NCBI GenBank assembly: GCA_934216145.1
Contig: CAKQBG010000007.1
Coordinates: 1 to 51,216, forward strand
DNA from: an uncultured Anaeroplasma sp.
Lineage (GTDB): Bacteria; Bacillota_I; Bacilli_A; Acholeplasmatales; Anaeroplasmataceae
Length of the DNA: 51,216 nt
Direction: 5' to 3'
A program made the translations under genes and the position numbers. Positions 44,307 to 51,216 of the stretch are shown piece after piece. Every line of letters starts with the position of its first letter. Position 1 is the stretch's first letter. The notes beneath the pieces are model-generated. The model did not search any database. It had not been told where the DNA came from and saw nothing but the letters and a program-made list of their open reading frames with translations.

Positions 44307-45536
44307 TTACTTTAATGTTTCGCCTGATTTAATATGCTTATCTTTAAGATTAGATGGATCTAATGATGAGAAGATACGAACATTTCTTTCAACAACTAAT
44401 CCTTCTGGTAATACAAGCTTCTTACCGATTACATTTAATCCTGAAGATAATACCTTTGGATTTTCTTTATTAGGAGATCTATCATCACCAGTACCGATAA
44501 TTGAGTTTTTACCAATTATAGTATTCTTATCAATGATTGTATCATTAATTTGACAATTTTCACCGATAACAACATCATTTAGAATAACTGAATTTTTAAT
44601 AATTGAGTTTTTACCTACAACTACACCAGGAGATAATACAGAGTTATCAACTGTACCATCAATTCTACAACCATTTGAAATTAGAGATGTACGAATCTTA
44701 GCATTATCACCAACCTTAACAGGTGGTAAATCCTCTGATTTAGTATAAATCTTCCAATTGTTGTCATATAGGTCTAGGGCTGTATCGTGACATAATTCAA
44801 GGTTAGCTTCAACATATGAATCATATGTTCCTACATCTTTCCAGTAATCATAATATTCGTAGGCATAAACACTTTTATCCTTTATCATATCAGGGATAAT
44901 ATGCTTACCGAAGTCTAAATCCGGAATATCTGGATGAGATTCAATGGCATCGATTAAAGCTTGAGTAGAGAATACATAGATACCCATTGATGCCTTATTT
45001 GATTTTGGCTCTTTTGGTTTTTCTACGAATTTTTGGATTTTTAAATTAGAATCAGTTTCAAGAATACCAAATCTTGAAGCTTCCTCTAATGGAACGATCT
45101 TAGCAGCAATTGTTAAGTCAGCTCCAGTTTGTTTATGTTGTTCAATCATCTTTGAGTAATCCATCTTATAGATATGATCGCCTGAAAGGATTAATACATA
45201 TTTTGAGGCATATCTTTTAACGAATTCAAGATTCTTTCTAATAGCATCAGCAGTACCCTCATACCAAGCATTATTTGGTTGAAGTAATGTAACGAATGAA
45301 TCACGTCTATCTAAGTCCCAAGGCTTACCTACACCAATGTGCTCATTTAATGAAAGTGGAAGGTATTGAGTTAAAATACCGATTTGAAAGATTCCTGAGT
45401 TTGTACAATTTGAAAGTGCAAAGTCAATGATTCTAAATTTACCAGCGAATGGTACAGCTGGTTTACTACGTTTGTCTGATAAGATATCTAATCTTGAACC
45501 ACGACCACCAGCTAAAATTAAAGCTAAAGTTTCCAT
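44307..45536 (-). CDS. glgC: Glucose-1-phosphate adenylyltransferase
   Basis: Makes ADP-glucose for glycogen. The 409-residue protein has LALILAGGRGSRLDILSDKRSKPAVPF, the regulatory and substrate region FRIIDFALSNCTNSGI, GTADAIRKN, a FVEKP substrate loop, and the left-handed beta-helix C-terminus (about 290-400, repeated isoleucine/valine hexads). Second gene of glgA-glgC, ten bases after glgA; AGGAGGA precedes the ATG. No glgD partner is adjacent. Confidence 0.95.
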   Translation of the reverse strand: METLALILAGGRGSRLDILSDKRSKPAVPFAGKFRIIDFALSNCTNSGIFQIGILTQYLPLSLNEHIGVGKPWDLDRRDSFVTLLQPNNAWYEGTADAIRKNLEFVKRYASKYVLILSGDHIYKMDYSKMIEQHKQTGADLTIAAKIVPLEEASRFGILETDSNLKIQKFVEKPKEPKSNKASMGIYVFSTQALIDAIESHPDIPDLDFGKHIIPDMIKDKSVYAYEYYDYWKDVGTYDSYVEANLELCHDTALDLYDNNWKIYTKSEDLPPVKVGDNAKIRTSLISNGCRIDGTVDNSVLSPGVVVGKNSIIKNSVILNDVVIGENCQINDTIIDKNTIIGKNSIIGTGDDRSPNKENPKVLSSGLNVIGKKLVLPEGLVVERNVRIFSSLDPSNLKDKHIKSGETLK

Positions 45537-45546
45537 ATAATTCCTC

Positions 45547-46965
45547 CTAATATATTAGCTTGTTATATAAATCCATATATACTAATGCTGAAGAGTTCCA
45601 GCTATAGTCCTTTTCCATACCTTGCTTAACAAGGCCATTCCATGCTTCTCTATCATTGTTATAAACATCCATAGCTCTAAACATAGTATCTTTTAAATCC
45701 CAAGCATCAAAGCGTTTGAATGTAAATCCAGTTCCTTCTTTTGTATACTTATTGAAAGGAACGACAGTGTCCTTTAATCCACCAGTTTCTCTAACTAATG
45801 GTAATGTTCCATAGCGCATTGCGATTAATTGACCAAGTCCACAAGGTTCGAATTTTGATGGCATAAGGAATATATCACTACCTGCATAAATCTTTTGAGC
45901 AACAGGATCAGAATAACCAATATAGCATTTAAATCTATCTGGATATCTTCCTTCTAGATATCTAAAATAATCCTCATATTCCTTATTACCACTACCCATT
46001 AAAATAAATTTAGCATTTGAATATTGAATTACGTCATCCATAATTGGCATTAATAAATCAATTCCCTTTTGATCAGCTAGTCTTGATACTAATCCAAATA
46101 ATGGACAATCAGCTTTAGAATCTAATCCGAATTCCTCTAATAGCTTTGTTTTATTAATTTTTTTCTTTTCTAATACATCATCAATTGAATAATTACAATA
46201 GATATTTTTATCTGTTTCAGGATTATATTTATCAACATCAATTCCATTTAGAATTCCTGAATAATCATAATATCTCATACCTAATATATTATTAAGCTTA
46301 TATCCATATTCATCTGTTAATGTCTCATCCTTATATGTTGGAGATACTGTAGTTATCTTATTTGCTTCCATAATACCTGTCTTCATAAAATTGATGCATC
46401 CATCAAATTCTAATGAAGGAGAATAAGGCATAAATAATATTCTCATCATTTCCATAGAATACATTCCTTGGTATTGAATGTTATGAATGCTATAAACTGT
46501 CTTTGTGAATTGATATCTATAATCATTATAGTAATTTGTTTTCAAAATATAAGGTATCAATCCAGTTTGCCAGTCATTACAATGAATAACATTTGGAAAG
46601 AAATTAATAACCTTAATGGCTTCAAGAACTGCAAAATCAAAGAATGCAAATCTTTCACCATCATCAGTATGACCATATAATGTATCTCTATTGAAGTATT
46701 TATCATTATCTATAAAATAAAAATCAATACCATCATAAACAGAATGAAATACACCTACATATTCTAATTCTTGACCGATCTTTACAAAGGAATATCCTTT
46801 ATAATATGCAATATTTTTCTCTTTAATTTTTTTGTAATATGGCATTATTACACGTGCATCACAGCCGTTTTGCTTTAAAGCCTTTGGTAATGCACCGATA
46901 ACATCTGCAAGTCCACCTGTTTTAGCAAATGGTGCTCCCTCACTTGCACATATTAATACTCTCAT
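45547..46965 (-). CDS. glgA: Glycogen synthase (ADP-glucose, GT5)
   Basis: Elongates alpha-1,4-glucan from ADP-glucose. The 472-residue GT5 protein has the N-terminal KTGGLADVIGALPKAL (ADP-glucose binding), HCNDWQTGLIPY, NGIDVDKYNPETD and the C-terminal EPCGLGQLIAMRYG motif (catalytic Glu). Start after CGAGGTGA. First gene of the transcript with glgC; no branching enzyme or phosphorylase is in this window. Confidence 0.95.
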   Translation of the reverse strand: MRVLICASEGAPFAKTGGLADVIGALPKALKQNGCDARVIMPYYKKIKEKNIAYYKGYSFVKIGQELEYVGVFHSVYDGIDFYFIDNDKYFNRDTLYGHTDDGERFAFFDFAVLEAIKVINFFPNVIHCNDWQTGLIPYILKTNYYNDYRYQFTKTVYSIHNIQYQGMYSMEMMRILFMPYSPSLEFDGCINFMKTGIMEANKITTVSPTYKDETLTDEYGYKLNNILGMRYYDYSGILNGIDVDKYNPETDKNIYCNYSIDDVLEKKKINKTKLLEEFGLDSKADCPLFGLVSRLADQKGIDLLMPIMDDVIQYSNAKFILMGSGNKEYEDYFRYLEGRYPDRFKCYIGYSDPVAQKIYAGSDIFLMPSKFEPCGLGQLIAMRYGTLPLVRETGGLKDTVVPFNKYTKEGTGFTFKRFDAWDLKDTMFRAMDVYNNDREAWNGLVKQGMEKDYSWNSSALVYMDLYNKLIY

Positions 46966-47004
46966 TTAATTCACCTCGAATAAAAAATATTTTTACCTAA
47001 GTAA

Positions 47005-47033
47005 ATTATATACCAAATAAAAGGCTTTCACAA
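47005..47033 (-). promoter_or_regulatory. Sigma-A promoter of glgA-glgC
   Basis: Minus strand TTGTGA (47028-47033), 17-base spacer, TATAAT (47005-47010), about 40 bases before the glgA start. Confidence 0.65.
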
Positions 47034-47115
47034 GATATAAAAAGCAGTTTTGAAAACAATATTTTCATATAAAACTAAGTCAAAAATGCAAAGTTTAAAA
47101 AACTAAAAAATTCTA

Positions 47116-47144
47116 TTGATTAAGAGTTTCTTTTTTGTTATAAT
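47116..47144 (+). promoter_or_regulatory. Sigma-A promoter of the thioredoxin-fold gene
   Basis: TTGATT (47116-47121), 17-base spacer, TATAAT (47139-47144). The 265 bases between glgA and this gene contain the two divergent promoters and A/T-rich DNA only. Confidence 0.65.
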
Positions 47145-47230
47145 AAATTAGAGTTTCGGCTCATATTAATAAATGATATAATAATTTTTTGATATTTATT
47201 GTAATAAATATATAAGGGGTTTTGAGTATA

Positions 47231-47863
47231 ATGGCATCAAAAAACAGACGTAATAATGTAAAATTTCATTGGACAAAGGAATTAATCATTTTAATTGTTT
47301 CTTTAGTTGCAATATTAACTGCTACAATTGTTTTGGCTTTACCTTCTTCAAGTGAGAAGCTAACAAGTGAAATCAATAGTCAAATAACATCATATAATTC
47401 TTCAAATAGCACAAAATATTCTACATTGTCTAATGATAATGTATTTAAGCTATTTGATACATATGATGGATTAAAAAATGCAAAGAATGAATCAGGATAT
47501 GTTTATATATTCTATGGTGTATATTCTAATGCAACATTCCTTGAGCAACTTTCTAATATAAATACTGTTGCTAAAAACAATGATGTTGAAAAAGTTTATC
47601 TATATTTAGCTACTGAGGTAGATAATACTGATGATAAGAACGCTACATCCTTTAAGAAGGATATGGAAGCTCGTAAGAATGAAATGAGCGGAAATAAGGA
47701 TTCAGATGTTGCTGATTTAGATTTAACTGTTTATCCAACATTATTTGTATTCCATGATGGTAAGCTTGTATTCAATACTCAAACTGATGAGAGCTCTGAA
47801 TTAAGCTGGACTATTTACCTTAATAAGGCATTTACTTTAGGAAAAGAAGTAGAAAACAACTAA
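47231..47863 (+). CDS. Membrane-anchored thioredoxin-fold protein without CxxC
   Basis: The 210-residue protein has a basic cytosolic start, one membrane helix (about 17-40), a Ser/Asn-rich linker and an extracytoplasmic thioredoxin-like domain (about 85-205): a YVYIFYGVYSNATFLEQ strand-turn-helix where CxxC would lie, and the cis-proline strand VYPTLFVFHDGKLV. No cysteine is present in the mature part, so it is not a redox enzyme and may be a binding or chaperone-like domain. The start is ATG 47231, though AAGGGG is 11 bases away; TTG 47222 is the alternative. Confidence 0.75.
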   Translation: MASKNRRNNVKFHWTKELIILIVSLVAILTATIVLALPSSSEKLTSEINSQITSYNSSNSTKYSTLSNDNVFKLFDTYDGLKNAKNESGYVYIFYGVYSNATFLEQLSNINTVAKNNDVEKVYLYLATEVDNTDDKNATSFKKDMEARKNEMSGNKDSDVADLDLTVYPTLFVFHDGKLVFNTQTDESSELSWTIYLNKAFTLGKEVENN

Positions 47864-47873
47864 TAAAGAACAG

Positions 47874-47896
47874 ACTGAGACTTTGTCTCAGTTTTT
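47874..47896 (+). terminator. Terminator of the thioredoxin-fold gene
   Basis: A perfect 8-bp stem ACTGAGAC / GTCTCAGT (47874-47881, 47885-47892), TTT loop, followed by T. Confidence 0.8.
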
Positions 47897-47920
47897 AATT
47901 CATTATAAAGGAGAAAAAAT

Positions 47921-49621
47921 ATGATTAATAAAATTAAAGCCGAACTAAAAGAATTACTAGAAAAATATTATTTAGAAAAGCATAATACTAATATTACAAT
48001 CGTTGTTGAAGAACCTAAAAATAGTAGCTTAGGTGATATTTCGATCCCACTTTTTACTGTTGTTAAAACATTAAGAAAGCCTATGCCTGAATTAGTTAAT
48101 GAGGCTGTTTCTGTTATAAAGAATTGTGATTTACCTATTTTAAGCGTATCTAATGCAGGTGCATTTATTAATATTTTTGTTGATAAAGCAAAGTTATCTC
48201 TTGCTATAATTAAAGATTCATTAGATAAGGATTCTGATTTTGGTAGTAGTAAAATTGGAGAAGGAAAGAATGTAACATTAGATTATTCATCTCCAAATAT
48301 CGCAAAAAGCTTTTCAGTTGGACATTTACGTTCAACTATGATCGGTAATTCTTTAAAGTTAATTATGCAAAAGTGTGGATATAACACTTATGCAATTAAC
48401 TACTTAGGTGACTGGGGTACTCAATTCGGTAAGATGATTGTTGCTTTTAAGAAATGGGGAAATAAAGAAGAAATTCTTAAAGACCCAATTAATAAGCTAA
48501 CTGAGCTTTATGTTAAGTTTCATGAGGAAGCTGAAAAGAATCCTGAGTTAGAAGATGAAGCTAGAGAAGCATTTAGAAAAATGGAATTACATGATCAGGA
48601 ATATCTTGATTTATGGAAGTGGATTAGAGAAGAATCATTAAAGGAGTCAAAGCAAATTTATGATTTATTAGAAATTGATTTTGATTCTTATAATGGTGAA
48701 GCCTTCTATAATGATAAAATGGATTCAATTGTTTCGGAGTTAGAGGAAAAGAATCTATTAAAAGAGGATCAAGGTGCTAAAATCGTTGATTTAGGAGATG
48801 ATATGCCTCCTGCTCTAATTAAGCGTAGTGATGGTGGTTCTTTATATATTACACGTGATTTAGCTGCAGTTTTCTATCGTAAGAAAGAATATAAATTTGA
48901 TAAGATTTTATATGTTGTAGGAAATGAGCAAAAGCTTCATTTTGAACAATTAAAACGTCTAATTACAAAGATGGGCTATGATTTTGCAGATCAAATTGAA
49001 CATGTAAACTTTGGTCTTTATCTTTCAGGTGGAAAGAAGATGTCTACAAGAAAGGGTAATGTTACAAAGCTTTATGATATTCTTCAAAAATCTATATCTA
49101 TGGCTTATGATATCATTTGTACAAAGAGTCCGGATTTAAAGAACAAAGAAGAAATTGCTAAATATGTAGGTATTGCCGCAATTGTATTTGCTGATTTAAA
49201 GAATTTCCGTGGATTAGATATTGAATTCAATCTTGAACAGGCTGTTAAGTTTGAAGGTCAAACAGGTCCATATTTACAATATACAAGTGTAAGAATTGCA
49301 TCTATATTAAGAGATAAAACATTTGATATTAATAATTGTGATGCTTCATTATTTGAGAAGCCACATTATTTTGAAATTGTAAAGCAAATTTCTCAATTCC
49401 AATCTACAATTGAGCGTGCAGCAATGGAAACTTCTCCATCTATTATTGCTAAATATTTATTATCACTTGCTTCAAGCTTTAATAAGTTCTATTCATTAGA
49501 AAAGATTAATGTTTCAGATGAAGTAGTTAGAAATACTAATTTCGCATTAGCTAAATCTGTTAGAATTGTTTTAAATGAAGGCTTAAGATTATTAGGTATT
49601 CATACATTAGAGGAAATGTAA
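47921..49621 (+). CDS. argS: Arginyl-tRNA synthetase
   Basis: Charges tRNA-Arg. The 566-residue class I enzyme has an N-terminal Add1 domain, the HIGH-equivalent SPNIAKSFSVGHLRST, the KMSTRKG (KMSKS) motif, and the C-terminal anticodon-binding DALR domain from about 440. AAAGGAGAA precedes the ATG. The stop overlaps the next start by one base (TAATG), so the two genes are translationally coupled. No T-box is present here. Confidence 0.96.
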   Translation: MINKIKAELKELLEKYYLEKHNTNITIVVEEPKNSSLGDISIPLFTVVKTLRKPMPELVNEAVSVIKNCDLPILSVSNAGAFINIFVDKAKLSLAIIKDSLDKDSDFGSSKIGEGKNVTLDYSSPNIAKSFSVGHLRSTMIGNSLKLIMQKCGYNTYAINYLGDWGTQFGKMIVAFKKWGNKEEILKDPINKLTELYVKFHEEAEKNPELEDEAREAFRKMELHDQEYLDLWKWIREESLKESKQIYDLLEIDFDSYNGEAFYNDKMDSIVSELEEKNLLKEDQGAKIVDLGDDMPPALIKRSDGGSLYITRDLAAVFYRKKEYKFDKILYVVGNEQKLHFEQLKRLITKMGYDFADQIEHVNFGLYLSGGKKMSTRKGNVTKLYDILQKSISMAYDIICTKSPDLKNKEEIAKYVGIAAIVFADLKNFRGLDIEFNLEQAVKFEGQTGPYLQYTSVRIASILRDKTFDINNCDASLFEKPHYFEIVKQISQFQSTIERAAMETSPSIIAKYLLSLASSFNKFYSLEKINVSDEVVRNTNFALAKSVRIVLNEGLRLLGIHTLEEM

Positions 49622-50052
49622 TGCAAGAAGAACTTAAGACTAGAGGAGAAGTAGCTGTAGAAAGCTGGAAAAAAGGATTAAATTGTTCTCAAGCAGTTTT
49701 ATTAACATATAGTGATTATATTGATATTCCAATGGAAACATTATTTAAATTATCAGAAGGATTTGGTTCTGGTGTTGGTGGTTTAAGAAGGACGTGTGGA
49801 GCTTTACTTTCTGCTGTTATTATAGCGGGATTAGTTAATAGTGATGGTGAATTTGATAATCCTAAAACTAAAAAATCTACATATGAAATAGTATCAAATA
49901 TTATTAAATCCTTTGAAAATAAATATGGTACATCTATTTGTAGTGATTTAAAGGGGATAACATCTGATCATGCTATTTTACCTTGTAATATGTGTATTAA
50001 AGAAGCTTGTTTATTAATTGAATCTGAGCTTTTACCTAAAATTAAAAAATAA
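49621..50052 (+). CDS. C_GCAxxG_C_C family (putative redox-active) protein
   Basis: The 143-residue protein has the spaced cysteines of this family: NCSQAVLLTY (about 22), a RTCGALLSAV in the GCAxxG position (with Gly-Ala), then two late cysteines in LPCNMCIKEAC. Members are small proteins of unknown role, thought to bind metal or act in electron transfer. It is coupled to argS by a TAATG overlap, an odd pairing that gives no clear clue to function. Confidence 0.8.
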   Translation: MQEELKTRGEVAVESWKKGLNCSQAVLLTYSDYIDIPMETLFKLSEGFGSGVGGLRRTCGALLSAVIIAGLVNSDGEFDNPKTKKSTYEIVSNIIKSFENKYGTSICSDLKGITSDHAILPCNMCIKEACLLIESELLPKIKK

Positions 50053-50057
50053 TTTTA

Positions 50058-50086
50058 TTGCAAGTTTATTTTTATAATGTTATAAT
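50058..50086 (+). promoter_or_regulatory. Sigma-A promoter of tRNA-Leu
   Basis: TTGCAA (50058-50063), 17-base spacer, TATAAT (50081-50086), with the tRNA starting about 30 bases later. Confidence 0.75.
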
Positions 50087-50087
50087 A

Positions 50088-50112
50088 AAAAGGCATTTTA
50101 TTAATGCCTTTT
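50088..50112 (+). terminator. Hairpin overlapping the tRNA-Leu transcription start
   Basis: AAAAGGCATT (50088-50097) pairs perfectly with AATGCCTTTT (50103-50112). It probably ends argS-C_GCAxxG; the tRNA-Leu transcript would begin inside it. Confidence 0.7.
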
Positions 50113-50118
50113 ATAAAA

Positions 50119-50204
50119 GCCCAAATGGCGTAATGGTAGCCGCGAAGGACTCAAAATCCTTTGGTAGTGATACCGTGCGGGTTCGAGTCCCGCTTTGGGC
50201 ACCA
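50119..50204 (+). tRNA. tRNA-Leu (CAA)
   Basis: An 86-base gene: acceptor GCCCAAA / TTTGGGC, anticodon stem AAGGA / TCCTT with loop CTCAAAA (anticodon CAA), a long variable arm typical of leucine, GTTCGAG T-loop, and encoded ACCA. Confidence 0.96.
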
Positions 50205-50218
50205 AAATATGAAATTAT

Positions 50219-50250
50219 AGGTTTGATACAATTTGTATCAGACCTTTTTT
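50219..50250 (+). terminator. Terminator of tRNA-Leu
   Basis: An 11-bp stem AGGTTTGATAC / GTATCAGACCT (one G-U), loop AATTT, then six T. Confidence 0.9.
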
Positions 50251-50293
50251 CATTGTAGATAGGAATATTTATCCTTTCCGCTGGTAAATTATA

Positions 50294-50338
50294 GAGTCTT
50301 GTAGAAGTATCAAACGACATTTTTACAAGGCTCTTTTT
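50294..50338 (+). other. Long-loop hairpin near the recombinase 3' end
   Basis: GAGTCTTGTA (50294-50303) pairs with TACAAGGCTC (50324-50333), one G-U, with a 20-base loop and a T run after. It sits between the tRNA-Leu terminator and the convergent recombinase stop. Confidence 0.5.
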
Positions 50339-50352
50339 CTTTTTAGATATTG

Positions 50353-51006
50353 CTACGGAACGAAAGCCTTATCAACAAAACGATAGGTGCTACTACGGAA
50401 TGCAATGTTTTTTGACAATTTTCTGTCTTTTACTAATCTAAAAAAAGTTCCTCTAGATACTCCTAATAATTCAGCTGCTTCAATATTAGTTAATTCTCTA
50501 TTAATATATTTATCTAATATATCACTAGTGTTAGGTGGGAGTAAAGCTTTTGGTCTACCAAATTTAATACCTTTTTCTTTTGCAATTCTTATTCCCTCAG
50601 CTTGTCTTTGTTTAATATTAATCCTTTCGTTTTCAGCGACAAAACTAAGTACTTGTAATACTATATCAGATATAAATTTGCCAACTAAGTTTTTACCTTC
50701 AATTCTAGTATCTAAAAGTGGCATATCAAGTACCTTAATATCTGCTTCTATTTCTTTAGTAATTCTAGACCATTCTTCAAGTATCATATGATAATTTCTA
50801 CCAAGACGATCAATTGATTTGACTATCAATAAGTCGTCTTTTTTTAATTTCTTAATTAGTTTTTGATAATTATTTCTATTAAAATCCTTTCCTGATTCTT
50901 TATCAATATAGATATATTTATCATCTATACCTAAAGTTTTAATTTCTTCAAATTGTCTATCAATATTTTGATGTTTTGTTGATACGCGAATATATGCGTA
51001 AATCAT
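50353..51006 (-). CDS. Small serine recombinase (resolvase/invertase family)
   Basis: The 217-residue protein has the resolvase catalytic domain (about 1-140): YAYIRVSTKHQNIDRQ with the nucleophile Ser9, LIVKSIDRLGRNY, and the arginine-bearing helix RQAEGIRIAKEKG, then a helix-turn-helix (about 160-195: TNIEAAELLGVSRGTFFRLV) and a C-terminal extension of about 20 residues. It is a resolvase/invertase-size enzyme and appears intact. The start is at 51006 after GGAGGTGA; the open frame from 51054 is hydrophobic and lacks a ribosome site. The target site is not known; no invertible segment with clear inverted ends was found nearby. Confidence 0.9.
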   Translation of the reverse strand: MIYAYIRVSTKHQNIDRQFEEIKTLGIDDKYIYIDKESGKDFNRNNYQKLIKKLKKDDLLIVKSIDRLGRNYHMILEEWSRITKEIEADIKVLDMPLLDTRIEGKNLVGKFISDIVLQVLSFVAENERINIKQRQAEGIRIAKEKGIKFGRPKALLPPNTSDILDKYINRELTNIEAAELLGVSRGTFFRLVKDRKLSKNIAFRSSTYRFVDKAFVP

Positions 51007-51068
51007 GATAATCACCTCCAGTAGTATATAACAAAAAAATGTTAAAATTATCAAGTTATTTGAATAAA

Positions 51069-51114
51069 TAAAAAAGGCATCAAAACGGTATAGAAATGTA
51101 TACCTTTTGATACC
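51069..51114 (-). terminator. Strong minus-strand terminator at right edge
   Basis: On the minus strand, 51099-51114 pairs with 51076-51092 with one bulge and one G-U pair, and a T run follows (51069-51075). It would end a leftward gene beyond the window and isolate the recombinase gene from it. The last 100 bases have no gene. Confidence 0.7.
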
Positions 51115-51216
51115 TCAGATTATTCCACTAATTTAACAAAATTATATCACATATTTTCTAAAAAATCTCTATTTTAGGTAAATAAAACCTACTTTTTTCT
51201 ATACTTTGATAAATTC

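Noticed and set aside
44302..44553. Plus-strand ORF of 83 codons antisense to glgC
   Set aside because: Covers the beta-helix repeats of glgC in antisense; no start signals.
50111..50320. Minus-strand ORF of 69 codons reading ...SGTRTRTVSLPKDFESFA...
   Set aside because: It is the antisense of tRNA-Leu and its terminator, a well-known type of spurious ORF; no ribosome site.
1..51216. Mycoplasma-type genetic code (TGA as Trp)
   Set aside because: TGA is used as the natural stop of mutM, dnaB and others, and conserved tryptophans are TGG.
1..51216. CRISPR array or rRNA operon
   Set aside because: No regularly spaced 25-40 bp repeats and no rRNA-like stretch were seen in the window.
50353..51216. 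Invertible promoter controlled by the adjacent serine recombinase
   Set aside because: I found hairpins that explain themselves as terminators but no pair of inverted 20-30 bp sites flanking a promoter in the visible sequence.

Overview
The window is a 51 kb, AT-rich (roughly 30% GC by eye) chromosomal segment from a low-GC Gram-positive bacterium of the Bacilli/Erysipelotrichia/Mollicutes-relative group, probably an anaerobic fermenter. The evidence is Bacillus-type gene order (polA-mutM-coaE-dnaB-dnaI-thrS), a threonyl T-box, a HrcA/CIRCE operator at clpB, near-consensus sigma-A promoters, bifunctional AdhE, and a ClpB without its N-terminal domain. TGA is used as a stop (mutM, dnaB) and tryptophan is TGG, so this is the standard bacterial code and not the mycoplasma code. 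A spoIVB-like protease gene suggests a sporulating lineage or a recent descendant of one.

Layout. 0.1-8.8 kb: CYTH protein, NAD kinase, ClpP, GAPDH, uracil-DNA glycosylase, a LysM protein, an ECF vitamin-transporter S subunit, AdhE and a YhbY RNA-binding protein. 8.9-11.7 kb: two tandem membrane glycosyltransferases. 11.8-18.2 kb: DNA replication/repair operon (polA, mutM, coaE, an unknown gene, dnaB, dnaI). 18.2-22.0 kb: T-box-controlled thrS and an ABC-F ATPase. 22.1-24.1 kb: yceD-rpmF, rsmH and a small membrane protein. 24.2-26.5 kb: clpB (reverse) and tRNA-Cys. 26.5-31.6 kb: an accessory island. 31.7-34.8 kb: a pectin-type GH105 lipoprotein, tag and a PHP phosphatase. 34.8-40.2 kb: isoprenoid genes (dxs facing ispH-uppS), tmcAL and a HAD phosphatase. 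40.3-44.2 kb: spoIVB, a small membrane protein, dinB and a DEAD-box helicase. 44.3-47.0 kb: glgC-glgA glycogen synthesis. 47.1-51.2 kb: thioredoxin-fold protein, argS, a C_GCAxxG_C_C protein, tRNA-Leu(CAA) and a small serine recombinase.

The most unusual part is the island directly after tRNA-Cys. A roughly 45-bp direct repeat, which carries a complete intrinsic terminator, starts at the tRNA 3' end and recurs 3.87 kb downstream. Between the copies lie a decayed, internally deleted large serine recombinase, its intact small upstream partner ORF, a canonical Fic protein, and a second Fic-like protein whose motif His is Gln. Each Fic gene is itself bracketed by its own pair of direct repeats: a 47-bp CTCTCA...TGAGAG element for the first and a GTCAC-rich element for the second. 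This gives a nested, cassette-like architecture. Beyond the right copy lie gene fragments (a zinc-ribbon/DUF6431-like piece, a frameshifted GNAT acetyltransferase, and an extracellular-domain fragment).

How the genes work together: most of the window is housekeeping. GAPDH and AdhE serve fermentation and have cre-like sites upstream. GlgC/GlgA store glucose. Dxs, IspH and UppS make isoprenoids and the undecaprenyl carrier. PolA, MutM, Ung, Tag and DinB handle DNA repair. DnaB and DnaI load the replicative helicase.
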